64,000 nt of DNA from Corynebacterium frankenforstense DSM 45800 (GTDB taxonomy: Bacteria; Actinomycetota; Actinomycetes; Mycobacteriales; Mycobacteriaceae). Location: positions 124,001 through 188,000 of the forward strand of contig NZ_CP009247.1 of assembly GCF_001941485.1 (NCBI RefSeq), written 5' to 3'. Both the position numbers and the translations under genes were made by a program. This document shows positions 33,960-41,572 of this stretch, in pieces (the first letter of the stretch is position 1; the number at the start of each line of letters is the position of its first letter). The notes below the pieces were generated by a model, which worked only from the letters and a program-made list of their open reading frames with translations, made no database searches and had not been told where the DNA came from.

Positions 33960-34068
33960 GGCCTGTCCCAGGGTAGCCGGGGCGCCGCGCCTGCCGCGCA
34001 CACGGAAAGACCGGGTGCCCCGCCGCGGTGGCGGAGCGCCCGGTCAGTCGCGCAGGAAAGGTGAGGGC

Positions 34069-35667
34069 TTAGAAGATGCCCTTGTTCTTGCGGCCCATGT
34101 GGTCGAAGGTGTGCTCGCGGGAGTCGACGTCCTGGTCGTTGGACGTGGTCTCGTCACCGTCGATGCGGCCGGTCTGGGTGACCGTGATGTAGTTCTTCAG
34201 GCGACCCTCCTTGGTCTGGCCGTCGCCGAAGTTCAGGTTGGCCAGCAGGGCGGTGTCACCCGAGTTGATCGGGTTGGAGAGGGTGACCTCGAAGGAGCGG
34301 ACGCCCTTCTCGGCGTCGAAGCCCAGGTCACGGGTGTAGGCACCGTTGAACCAGCCCGGGGTGATCAGGCGGTCGACGCCCTCGGGGCCCTCGGCGGTGT
34401 GCACGTCGATGCGGAAGCGGGTGGCCATGTTGTCCTGGAAGTAGCGCTTGTCGCCGACGTTCTTGACGCGCAGGGCGACCAGGCCGGCGAAGCCGGCGGA
34501 CTTACCGGCGGCCACGGTGAAGTAGGGCTCCAGGTCGTAGTCGGCCTTGGCCTCGTTCTCGGTGGCCTCGTCCTCGGCAGCCGCCTCGTCGGTGGCGTCC
34601 TCGGTGGTCTCCTCGTCGGTCGCCTCGTTCTCGGCGGCCTCGTCCTCAGCGGCCTCCTCGTCGGCGGCCTCGTTCTCAGCGGCGTTCTCGTCCAGCACGG
34701 TCTCACCGTCGGCGGGCAGGTCGCCCTCCGGGTCGGTGGCGGTCTCCGGCTCGATCTCCGGCTCGGCGTCGGTGCCCTCCTCGACCTCCGGGTCGGCGAC
34801 GGAGGTGTCGACCTCCGGGTCGACCTCGGTGTTCCCGTCGGTGGCCACGGCATCGGCGTCGGCCTCGGCGACCTCGTCGGTCACGTCCTCGGTCTGGGTG
34901 GACTCGTCGACGCCCTCGGTCTGGGTGGACGCGTCGGCGGTCTTGTCCTCGTCAGCCTCGTCGGCGGTGCCCATCCAGGAGTCGGAGGCGTTCTTGTAGA
35001 GCTTGACCTCGACCTCGTTCTTCATCGGGGCGAAGACGCGCCACGGGGTCGGGGTGGACCAGGTGCCGTTCGGGCGGCAGTACTGCTGGGTGCCGTCCAG
35101 GTTGATGGTGCGGAAGCCGTAGGTGGCCTCACCGGTGTGGCCGGCGGGGACGTCGTACGGCCCGATCTGCTGACCGGCCTCCCAGCTCAGGGAGTAGGAG
35201 AACTCGCCGCCGATCTGCTCGGTGATGGTCTTGGCGATGCCGATGGAGCCCTCGGAGCCGTCCTGGCTGTGGGAGCCGCCGAGGTTGATGGAGGTCTCGT
35301 CGGTGCGGTCGCCCTTGATGGACAGGGAGACGGTCTGCGACTTCGACAGGTTCTGGGTCAGCGGGATGGTGTTCTTCGACTTGTTCGTCGCCGAGATGGT
35401 GCCGGCCGGCGAGAAGTCGTCGGTGACCTTGTAGACCACGGTGCGGTAGTCCTCACCGGAGTTGCACACGGGGCGCGGGTTGAGGACGTTGGCCTTGATG
35501 TGGTCCGAGCCGTGCGTGGTGTGGACGATCGGCAGGTCCGGGTTCAGGGCCGGGGTCTCGGGGTAGGTCTCGTGGAAGGTGTCGGCACCGGCGGTCGGGG
35601 CGATGATGCCCGTGGCCGCGACGGAGGCGGCAGCCAGCCACGTGCAGACGCGACGGGTCAGTTTCAT
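34069..35667 (-). CDS. Secreted protein with beta-rich domain, acidic repeat insert and C-terminal domain
   Basis: The 532-residue protein has a Sec signal peptide (cleavage likely after AGA at 27). Residues about 75-225 are rich in alternating Ser/Thr and hydrophobic residues, with an SWEAGQQIGPYDVPAGHTGE block. That pattern resembles aerolysin-like or other actinobacterial secreted beta-pore proteins, where amphipathic strands precede a V-P-A-G turn (inference, no family assigned). Residues 235-375 are very acidic, with EDEAAENEA-like repeats in repetitive DNA. Residues 376-532 form a separate folded domain (ALRVKNVGDKRYFQ, FEVTLSNPINSGDTAL). A long AT-richer upstream region with an inverted repeat suggests regulation. 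Confidence 0.7.
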   Translation of the reverse strand: MKLTRRVCTWLAAASVAATGIIAPTAGADTFHETYPETPALNPDLPIVHTTHGSDHIKANVLNPRPVCNSGEDYRTVVYKVTDDFSPAGTISATNKSKNTIPLTQNLSKSQTVSLSIKGDRTDETSINLGGSHSQDGSEGSIGIAKTITEQIGGEFSYSLSWEAGQQIGPYDVPAGHTGEATYGFRTINLDGTQQYCRPNGTWSTPTPWRVFAPMKNEVEVKLYKNASDSWMGTADEADEDKTADASTQTEGVDESTQTEDVTDEVAEADADAVATDGNTEVDPEVDTSVADPEVEEGTDAEPEIEPETATDPEGDLPADGETVLDENAAENEAADEEAAEDEAAENEATDEETTEDATDEAAAEDEATENEAKADYDLEPYFTVAAGKSAGFAGLVALRVKNVGDKRYFQDNMATRFRIDVHTAEGPEGVDRLITPGWFNGAYTRDLGFDAEKGVRSFEVTLSNPINSGDTALLANLNFGDGQTKEGRLKNYITVTQTGRIDGDETTSNDQDVDSREHTFDHMGRKNKGIF

Positions 35668-36295
35668 GGAATTTTTCTCCTGGTGTGAGAGGTGTTGCGG
35701 TGAGAGATACCGGGGGCAAAGCCACGCCGGGAATGAAAATCGAATCCGTGGGAGCTGAACAGCGTCCTACGGGCCGCTGTGAATGGTGACGCCGGGCCCG
35801 CCGCCGCGCAACAGCTTCGTCTGCGAAAGTTTTACCACCGTATGCAACTTTCGGCCCCGTAGGTAAGACCGTTCCCCCTGATAGTCGCCCCGCCGATGGA
35901 ATGAAGAGCATTCATAAGTCATGAAATGAAATACCCTAATCCAGGGGTATCTAATTCATCTACTCCGGTCGCATGTGTCACTGTGGGTGTCTGATCGGGG
36001 ACGCGTCAACCATCACCGGGGGTAGCGTACTGTCGCCCTGGAACCTTTTTGGAGAATGTTGAACGATTTCTGTATCTACCCTGTGAACTGCGGAAACGCC
36101 GGTACCCCGGGAGGGTATTCGCATTTTTCGGACCCGTCGGCCCGCCGGGCGGGGGTAGTGCGAGGCGGCGAGGCGTTGTCTCTACCTCAGATCATGCGGA
36201 TTCGCTAATCGGAGGCGGTCAGACGTCCCGCTCGCCCCGGCCGCCGCACTCATCCGCCCGCCGCGCCCCGCCTCGGCACCGGGCCACACCGCCGC
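35668..36295. promoter_or_regulatory. Long regulatory region upstream of the secreted protein gene
   Basis: 628 bases without a credible gene. The part at 35880-35970 is AT-richer than its surroundings. It contains an eight-base perfect inverted repeat (35824-35853) and a six-base stem ATACCC / GGGTAT (35931-35950). A ribosome-binding site GGAGAAAA precedes the ATG at 35667. The half near 36100-36295 is GC-rich and shows nothing recognisable. Confidence 0.5.
35824..35853. repeat. Inverted repeat, possible operator
   Basis: CGAAAGTT and AACTTTCG arms, perfect, separated by 14 bases, about 160 bases upstream of the secreted protein's start codon. Confidence 0.5.
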
Positions 36296-36934
36296 TCAGG
36301 CGAAGGGCTCGACCGGGCTGCCCTCGTCGAGCTGCACGCGCTCGCGGCGCTCCGGGTCGCACTCACGGATCACCCGGGCCGGCGTGCCGACGGCGATGCA
36401 GTTCGCCGGCAGGGAACGCGTCACCGTGGAACCCGCACCCACGGTGGTGCCGTCGCCGATCTCGACGCCGGGAAGCACCGTCACGCCCGCGCCGAGCCAC
36501 ACGTCGGAGCCGAGGCGCACCGACGCCGCACGTTCCCAGCCGCCGCGGCGCATCGCGACGTCGTCAGTCGGGTGCGTGGGCGTGATCAGCTGGCAGTTCG
36601 GCCCGATCATGGTGCGGTCGCCGACGGTGACCTCCGCCGAGGAGAGGATCGTGACCCCGAAGTTGATGAAGACGTCGCGGCCGAGGTGGACGTTCTCGCC
36701 GAACTCGATGCGCGCGGGCGCGAAGAGCGTGGTCTCGGCGTGGTCGGCGCGCGTGACCTCGCGGATGATCTCACGGCCGCGCGCGAGGTCGGTGTTGGCC
36801 AGCTCGTTGAACTCGCGCATCAGCTCGGCGGTGCGGTGCTGCTCGGCGGCGATGTCCTCGCCGTGGGTGAGGTACCAGGCGCCGGAGCGCATCCGGGCCA
36901 TCGATGAATAGGCTTGGGCGTCGAAGTCGGACAT
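36296..36934 (-). CDS. Maltose/galactoside O-acetyltransferase-like hexapeptide acetyltransferase
   Basis: The 212-residue protein has an N-terminal helical Mac domain (MRSGAWYLTHGEDIAAEQHRTAELMREFN) followed by a left-handed beta-helix with the acetyl-CoA site (QLITPTHPTD; the histidine in this block is the catalytic base in the family). It transfers acetyl from acetyl-CoA to a sugar hydroxyl. The C-terminal 20 residues after RVIRE are charged and variable. Divergent from the AlkB-like gene by about 30 bases, so their promoters overlap. Confidence 0.88.
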   Translation of the reverse strand: MSDFDAQAYSSMARMRSGAWYLTHGEDIAAEQHRTAELMREFNELANTDLARGREIIREVTRADHAETTLFAPARIEFGENVHLGRDVFINFGVTILSSAEVTVGDRTMIGPNCQLITPTHPTDDVAMRRGGWERAASVRLGSDVWLGAGVTVLPGVEIGDGTTVGAGSTVTRSLPANCIAVGTPARVIRECDPERRERVQLDEGSPVEPFA

Positions 36935-36963
36935 GACCCCATCGTGCCAGGAGGTGAGTGCCC

Positions 36964-37650
36964 GTGCCCACGCTTTTCGACGCCGCCGGCCTGCCCCGCC
37001 CGCCCCGCGAACTCGCCCCGGGCGCGGTGCACCTGCCGGGCTTCCTCGACGCGCGACAGCAGTCCGCGCTGGTCACGCAGGCGCGAGAGATCGCCCGCTC
37101 GGTCGCCGGCACCCCGGTGGCCATGGCGCGCCCGCGCACGCGCACGGGGCGGATGAGCGTGCACATCCTCTCGCTCGGGCGGCACTGGGCGACCAACCCG
37201 TACCGCTACGTGCGCGAGTTCGAGGGGGTGCCCGTGCCCCCGATTCCCGCCAACTACCAGGAGATTGTCGACGCCGTGCTGGTCGCCGCGGGCGGGCGCT
37301 CCGCGGCGTTGGCGCCCTGGGCCGGGCGCATGCGCGCCGAGGTCGCGCTGGTCAACTACTACCCGCCGGGCTCGCGGATGGGCCTGCACGTCGACGCCGA
37401 CGAGGTCGCCGAGGCGCCCGTGGTCTCGCTCTCGATCGGCGACACCGCGCTCTTCCGGCTCGGGCGGGCCGAGGAGCGCACCGGGCCCTTCGTGGACGTG
37501 CCCCTGATCAGCGGCGACGCCTTCGTCTTCGGCGGGCCGGCGCGCAGGGCCTTTCACGGCATCACACAGGTCGAGGACGGCACCGCGCCCGCGCACGCGG
37601 GACTGAAGGAGGGGCGCATCAACATCACGATCCGGCAGGTGGACTACTAG
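36964..37650 (+). CDS. alkB: AlkB-like 2-oxoglutarate/Fe(II) dioxygenase
   Basis: The 228-residue protein has the AlkB pattern: NYYPPGSRMGLHVDADE with the H-x-D iron ligands, APVVSLSIGDTALFRLG, ARRAFHGI with the distal iron histidine, and RINITIRQV with the 2-oxoglutarate-binding arginines. AlkB repairs 1-methyladenine and 3-methylcytosine by oxidative demethylation. The GTG at 36964 is preferred over a GTG at 36958 because AGGAGG then lies eight bases upstream. A second alkylation-type protein (ATL) lies 2.8 kb downstream on the same strand. Confidence 0.9.
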   Translation: MPTLFDAAGLPRPPRELAPGAVHLPGFLDARQQSALVTQAREIARSVAGTPVAMARPRTRTGRMSVHILSLGRHWATNPYRYVREFEGVPVPPIPANYQEIVDAVLVAAGGRSAALAPWAGRMRAEVALVNYYPPGSRMGLHVDADEVAEAPVVSLSIGDTALFRLGRAEERTGPFVDVPLISGDAFVFGGPARRAFHGITQVEDGTAPAHAGLKEGRINITIRQVDY

Positions 37651-37787
37651 GCGCGGGGTCGGCTGCGGTCCGGCGTCGGTGGTGCGGGCCGCGGGCCCGG
37701 GCCGCGGCAGGGGAGTGGCCCGCCCCGGATGTGGGGGCGGGGCGGATCCCGACTGCGCGGCCCCGGCGGCGCTGCCAGAATGGTCCT

Positions 37788-38522
37788 ATGGCTGACAAAG
37801 AGATTGCACAGGACGACCAGAGGGTCGCCGTGGTCACCGGCGGCTCCTCCGGCATCGGCGAGGCGACCGCGCGGGCGCTGGCCGGCGACGGCTGGTACGT
37901 GATCGTCGCCGCGCGCCGCGTGGACCGCCTGGAGAAGATCGCCGCCGAGATCGGGGGCGGGGCGGTGCGCCTGGACGTCACCGACGACGACTCGGTCGCC
38001 GAGTTCGCCGCCCGGATCGACCGGGTGGACCTGCTGGTCAACAACGCCGGCGGCGCCAAGGGCCTCGACCCGGTCAAGGAGGCCGACCTCGAGGACTGGC
38101 AGTGGATGTACGAGACGAACGTGCTCGGCACCCTGCGCGTCACCCTGGCGCTGCGCGACAAGCTCGTCGCCTCCGAGGGGCTGATCGTCAACATGGCCTC
38201 GGTCGCCGCGCTCAACCCGTACGCGGGCGGCGCCGGCTACAACGCGGCGAAGTTCGGCCTGCGAGCGATGACGCGCGTGCAGCGCATCGAGGAGGCCACC
38301 GAGGGCACGAACATCCGCGTCACCGAGATTGACCCGGGGCGGGTGAAGACGGACTTCTCGCTGGTGCGCTTCAAGGGCGACCGGGACAAGGCCGACGCCG
38401 TCTACGAGGGCCACCTCAACCTGGGCCCGGAGGACATCGCCGAGGCCGTGCGCTGGGTGGCCTCGCTGCCGGCGCACGTCAACATCGACCGCATCCACAT
38501 CATGCCGCGTGATCAGGTGTAA
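37788..38522 (+). CDS. Short-chain dehydrogenase/reductase, YdfG-like
   Basis: The 244-residue classical SDR has TGGSSGIG (cofactor), AARRVDRL (Arg following strand 2 suggests NADP), NNAGGAKG, catalytic Ser in NMASVAAL, and YNAAKFG with Tyr and Lys. Sequence and a C-terminus near RIHIMPRDQ resemble YdfG, which acts on 3-hydroxy acids and serine-like substrates. A CAGAAT box six bases before the ATG suggests a leaderless transcript. The LysE gene starts 11 bases after the stop, so they form an operon. Confidence 0.87.
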   Translation: MADKEIAQDDQRVAVVTGGSSGIGEATARALAGDGWYVIVAARRVDRLEKIAAEIGGGAVRLDVTDDDSVAEFAARIDRVDLLVNNAGGAKGLDPVKEADLEDWQWMYETNVLGTLRVTLALRDKLVASEGLIVNMASVAALNPYAGGAGYNAAKFGLRAMTRVQRIEEATEGTNIRVTEIDPGRVKTDFSLVRFKGDRDKADAVYEGHLNLGPEDIAEAVRWVASLPAHVNIDRIHIMPRDQV

Positions 38523-38533
38523 CCTGCACCACC

Positions 38534-39229
38534 ATGACAGTCGGCTCGATCCTCACCCTGCTGGGCATCTGGGTCGCGGCCATCGTGAGCCCCGGCCCCG
38601 ACGTCGTGCAGATCACTCGTCAGGGTGCGCGCTCGAAGCGCGCGGGAGTCTGGGCCGCACTCGGGGTGATGACGGGCAACGCCGGCTGGATCCTGGCGAG
38701 CCTGCTGGGCCTTTCGGCCCTGCTCACCGCGCGCCCGGCGCTGCTGGCCTGGCTGCAGCTGATCGGCGGGGCCTACCTGGCCTACCTGGGCGTCAGCTCC
38801 ATCCGCGGCGGCCTGGCCACCCGCCGCCAGGCCGCCCGGGCCGTGCACGCCGACCACCCCTCGGGGCCCCGGGACTCCGTCACGCCTGAGGCCCCGCCGA
38901 AGCGCACCGACGCGGACCCGACCGCCGGGCAGGCGTGGCGGGCCGGCTTCACCACCAACCTGGCCAACCCGAAGGCCGTCCTCTTCTTCGGCGCGGTCTT
39001 CGCGCAGTTCATCGAGCCCGGCATGAGCTGGGGGATCACGGCGTTCATCGCGGTGCTGCTCATCGCGGTGGGCCTGGCCTGGTTCGTCAGCTTCGCCCTG
39101 GCCGTGCGCGCGTTCTCGGCGCGCATCGCGGAGAACTCCGCGGTCATCGACATCGTCACCGGCGCGATCTTCTGTCTGCTCGCCGCGGTGATGATCTTCG
39201 AGGGCGCCGTCGGGCTGCTCGGCGGATAG
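38534..39229 (+). CDS. LysE/RhtB-family amino-acid exporter
   Basis: The 231-residue protein has six membrane segments and the family start WVAAIVSPGPDVVQITRQGARSKR followed by GVMTGNAGW. A hydrophilic loop (about 95-135) in the middle is longer than usual. The family exports amino acids or derivatives such as homoserine and lysine. It is 11 bases after the SDR gene, so a link between the oxidoreductase product and export is possible. Confidence 0.87.
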   Translation: MTVGSILTLLGIWVAAIVSPGPDVVQITRQGARSKRAGVWAALGVMTGNAGWILASLLGLSALLTARPALLAWLQLIGGAYLAYLGVSSIRGGLATRRQAARAVHADHPSGPRDSVTPEAPPKRTDADPTAGQAWRAGFTTNLANPKAVLFFGAVFAQFIEPGMSWGITAFIAVLLIAVGLAWFVSFALAVRAFSARIAENSAVIDIVTGAIFCLLAAVMIFEGAVGLLGG

Positions 39230-39299
39230 GCCTGCCCGCGGGCCGCACCCGCCCCACCCGTCCGCCCCGTCCGCGCGGCCGCCCGTCCCGCCCGCCCGT

Positions 39300-39305
39300 T
39301 AGACT
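39300..39305 (+). promoter_or_regulatory. Leaderless -10 box
   Basis: TAGACT, seven bases before the ATG at 39313. Confidence 0.55.
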
Positions 39306-39312
39306 CGTGCGC

Positions 39313-39603
39313 ATGCAGGACGTTGAGGTTCCCGTCTCCGGCGGGTCGATCAAACTGGGTCAGTTCATCAAGCTCGCCGGCCTCGTGGCCACGGGCGGGG
39401 AGGCCAAGGCCGTCATCTCCGAGGGCCTGGTCACCGTCAACGGCGAGACCGACACGCGCCGCGGGCGCCACCTCGCCATCGGCGACCGGGTCTGCGTGGC
39501 CGAGGCCTGCGCCGTGGTCGCCGAGGACGACGGCGAGGACGACTACTTCGACGAGGCCACCGCTGACGACGACTTCGACCCCGAGAAGTGGAGGAACATG
39601 TAG
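39313..39603 (+). CDS. S4-domain RNA-binding protein (YaaA/RlbA-like)
   Basis: The 96-residue protein is essentially one S4 RNA-binding domain (about 14-70: IKLGQFIKLAGLVATGGEAK, then GLVTVNGETDTRRGRHL), followed by a strongly acidic tail. Small stand-alone S4 proteins of this type accompany DNA replication or ribosome functions in other bacteria. TAGACT lies seven bases upstream of the ATG. The VOC gene follows directly after the stop codon, so the two are probably co-transcribed. Confidence 0.85.
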   Translation: MQDVEVPVSGGSIKLGQFIKLAGLVATGGEAKAVISEGLVTVNGETDTRRGRHLAIGDRVCVAEACAVVAEDDGEDDYFDEATADDDFDPEKWRNM

Positions 39604-40434
39604 ATGCCCGCGTTCAACGCCCAGGGCGGCATGCCCTACTGGATCGACCTGAACACCCCCGAGCCCGAGGCCGCGGCCCGCTTCTACACCGGGCTGCTGA
39701 ACTGGCAGGTCAACGAGGAGGTCGAGGGCTCCGGCTACCTCGTCGCCCGCGTGCAGGGCCTGCCGGTGGCGGGCCTGATCCCCGCCACCGGCGGCGCGAC
39801 GACGTGGGTGACCTACTTCCTCGCCGACGACCTCGAGGCGCAGCTGGACCGCATCGGCGAGCTCGGCGGCACGGTCCTCGCCGGGCCCACCGACGCCCAG
39901 ATCGGGCGCATGGGCGTCGCCGCCGACCCGAACGGCGCGCTCTTCGGCCTGGTCGAACCGCGCGGCGAGGACGCCTTCGTCGCCGGCGGCGAGCCCGGCT
40001 GCGCCGTCTGGCACGAGTTGACCTGCACCTCCGGCTTCGATAAGGCGCTCGACTTCTACACCGGCCTCTTCGGCTGGCAGTCCGCCACCGTCGGCGGCGA
40101 GGGCACCGACCTGCCGCGCTACGGCACGCTGCTCGCCGACTCCGCCCCCTTCGCCGGCCTCCGCGACGCCGCCGGCCACTTCCCCGAGGGCGTGCCCGGT
40201 TTCTGGCAGACCTTCCTGGGTGTGCTCGACGTCGACACGGCCGCCGCGCGCGTGCCCGAGCTCGGCGGCGAGGTCATCCAGGGCCCCTTCGACGCCGAGT
40301 TCGGCCGCCTGCTCATCATCGCCGACCCCACCGGCGCGACGGTGACGCTCTGCGAGGTCGAGGAGTACGAGGAGCTCGACATCCAGGAGGGCAACGACGT
40401 CTTCGAGGCCCTGCGCGCGCAGGGCCTGGGCTAG
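39604..40434 (+). CDS. VOC-family protein with two glyoxalase-like domains
   Basis: The 276-residue protein has two tandem vicinal-oxygen-chelate domains (about 8-120 and 135-265), each with a WxELxTxDxxKAxxFYxxLFGW-like start: WIDLNTPEPEAAARFYTGLL, and WHELTCTSGFDKALDFYTGLF. Proteins of this kind include hydroxylase-like and antibiotic-binding members; metal ligands and substrate cannot be assigned here. GGAGG lies 14 bases upstream, inside the S4 gene, whose stop codon directly abuts this start. Confidence 0.85.
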   Translation: MPAFNAQGGMPYWIDLNTPEPEAAARFYTGLLNWQVNEEVEGSGYLVARVQGLPVAGLIPATGGATTWVTYFLADDLEAQLDRIGELGGTVLAGPTDAQIGRMGVAADPNGALFGLVEPRGEDAFVAGGEPGCAVWHELTCTSGFDKALDFYTGLFGWQSATVGGEGTDLPRYGTLLADSAPFAGLRDAAGHFPEGVPGFWQTFLGVLDVDTAAARVPELGGEVIQGPFDAEFGRLLIIADPTGATVTLCEVEEYEELDIQEGNDVFEALRAQGLG

Positions 40435-40435
40435 T

Positions 40436-40780
40436 TTGCTTGACGACGCCGCGCCCGACTCGCCCTTGGCGTTGGACGACGTCACCGACGCCGTCCTCGC
40501 AGTAGTCGACAAGATCCCGGCAGGCCGGGTGGCCAGCTACGGCGCGGTCGGTGCGGCCGCCGGCACCACCGCGCGCCGGGCGGGCCGCGCGATGCGCACC
40601 CACGGCCACCTGACCGCCTGGTGGCGGGTGGTGCGCGCGGACGGCACCTCGCCGGTGGGGGAGCGGGCACGTGTCCACTGGGACGAGGAGGGCATCCCGT
40701 ACACGGTGACCCGCACCCGCGAGGGCGCGCGTTACCGCGTGGATATGCGTTGGGCGGGTCTGCGACCGGGAGAAATTTAG
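40436..40780 (+). CDS. Alkyltransferase-like protein (MGMT family, ATL)
   Basis: The 114-residue protein covers the MGMT DNA-binding domain: DKIPAGRVASYGAVGAAAG, the arginine-finger block RRAGRAMRTHG, then AWWRVVRADGT. In MGMT the last block is PCHRV with the acceptor cysteine; a Trp in its place is the mark of ATL proteins, which bind O6-alkylguanine, bend the DNA and recruit nucleotide excision repair. No ATG or GTG is available near the family start; TTG 40436 or TTG 40466 may be used. The exact 16-bp motif at 40438 overlaps the first codons. Confidence 0.85.
   Translation: MLDDAAPDSPLALDDVTDAVLAVVDKIPAGRVASYGAVGAAAGTTARRAGRAMRTHGHLTAWWRVVRADGTSPVGERARVHWDEEGIPYTVTRTREGARYRVDMRWAGLRPGEI
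40438..40453 (+). repeat. Copy of dispersed 16-bp motif (exact)
   Basis: GCTTGACGACGCCGCG, at the junction between the VOC and ATL genes. Confidence 0.6.
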
Positions 40781-40782
40781 CC

Positions 40783-40812
40783 TCGACATCAACATGTGCC
40801 GTCAGCTAAGTT
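40783..40812 (+). promoter_or_regulatory. Promoter candidate for a small RNA element
   Basis: TCGACA (40783-40788) and TAAGTT (40807-40812) with 18-base spacing, right after the ATL stop and before two hairpins. Confidence 0.4.
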
Positions 40813-40819
40813 AGGCATT

Positions 40820-40905
40820 GACGCCACCTGTTACGACAGGATCGGAAGGGAACCCCGGGATGCCAGCCGGACGACTGGACCCGGGGTTGCCGCATTTTAA
40901 TGTGC
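40820..40905 (+). ncRNA. Two-hairpin RNA candidate resembling a guanidine-II (mini-ykkC) element, orphan
   Basis: Two stems on the plus strand each carry ACGA in the loop region. The first is CCTGTTACGACAGG (40827-40840). The second is CCGG-ACGA-CTGG (40867-40878), nested in a longer AACCCCGGG / CCCGGGGTT stem (40851-40888). Paired hairpins with ACGR loops are the hallmark of the guanidine-II class. However, no plus-strand gene follows; the next gene is convergent. So it is either an orphan riboswitch, a small RNA or simply a structured terminator. A T-run (ATTTTAA) follows. Confidence 0.35.
40851..40888. terminator. Strong hairpin between convergent genes
   Basis: Perfect nine-base arms AACCCCGGG and CCCGGGGTT with an inner stem. 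Serves at least as a terminator between the ATL gene and the convergent gene ending at 40918. Confidence 0.55.
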
Positions 40906-40917
40906 AGGTTTAGAGCC

Positions 40918-41499
40918 TTACGAAGTCGTGATGTCTAGCACAACGGTGTCCCGGACCTGATCCCAGAACTTGGGCTCGCCGAGTTGCGCCGCATTCAGCG
41001 CCCCCAAGACGGCATCGGGGATCCATAGCAAAGGTTCGTCTTTGCCGCGTAGGTGGGAGAGCCGCAGATTCTTCGCTTGATTGCGTGCCTGGAGGGCAAC
41101 GATGTGGCGAATATCTTTCGCGTCCTGTGCCTGCTGACGACATTCGAGGGAGACATCTTGGACATCCATCGACGCAAGCTCGTAGTAGAGCCGTTCGAGA
41201 CACTTCCGGCGAGATCTCTCCTCTTTGGCAGGGACTTCGCTCCAATGAGTCACGATGGTGAGCATCGACCCGGTAGCGGCGACCTGTCGTGAAATCTGAT
41301 CGCGGCGGGGAGGACTCTCGTCTCTCCAATGAAGTTTGCTTTGGCCCGGCAGGAGAAGAGGACGAAGGACATCACGTGCTGCTTCGAGTTCAGTTGTAGC
41401 TAGGAGAGCCGCTCCGATTCGGTACGCCTGTCGACCAGAAGGCATCTGAATGATCGACTCATCTGCGAACGCGACGTAACCGGAGCCCATAGGCGGCAT
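40918..41499 (-). CDS. Hypothetical protein with DES motif, DUF3800-like
   Basis: The 193-residue protein begins near GYVAFADESII; an early Asp-Glu-Ser after a beta strand is the start of the RNase-H-like DUF3800 fold. Later blocks are KLHWRDES, ERSRRKCLERLYYEL and DEPLLWIPDAVLGALNAA, which I associate with a group of uncharacterised actinobacterial proteins. Base composition is slightly lower in GC than its neighbours and codon use is less biased, suggesting an accessory gene. The ATG at 41499 is used because the longer open frame would overlap the divergent secreted-protein gene. Function unknown. Confidence 0.6.
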   Translation of the reverse strand: MPPMGSGYVAFADESIIQMPSGRQAYRIGAALLATTELEAARDVLRPLLLPGQSKLHWRDESPPRRDQISRQVAATGSMLTIVTHWSEVPAKEERSRRKCLERLYYELASMDVQDVSLECRQQAQDAKDIRHIVALQARNQAKNLRLSHLRGKDEPLLWIPDAVLGALNAAQLGEPKFWDQVRDTVVLDITTS

Positions 41500-41558
41500 C
41501 GTAATGGGGGGGGCGCGACGAGGCGACGCGGTTGACGTGCGCGGCGACCTCGCGGGTC

Positions 41559-41564
41559 TAGACT
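41559..41564 (+). promoter_or_regulatory. Leaderless -10 box
   Basis: TAGACT, eight bases before the ATG at 41573. Confidence 0.55.
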
Positions 41565-41572
41565 GAGTTTCC

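Noticed and set aside
31512..34064. 850-codon open frame opposite hrpB
   Set aside because: Antisense shadow with no recognisable domain.
35668..35900. c-di-AMP (ydaO) riboswitch before the secreted protein gene
   Set aside because: Actinobacterial cell-wall genes often have one, but the conserved core sequences could not be found by eye.
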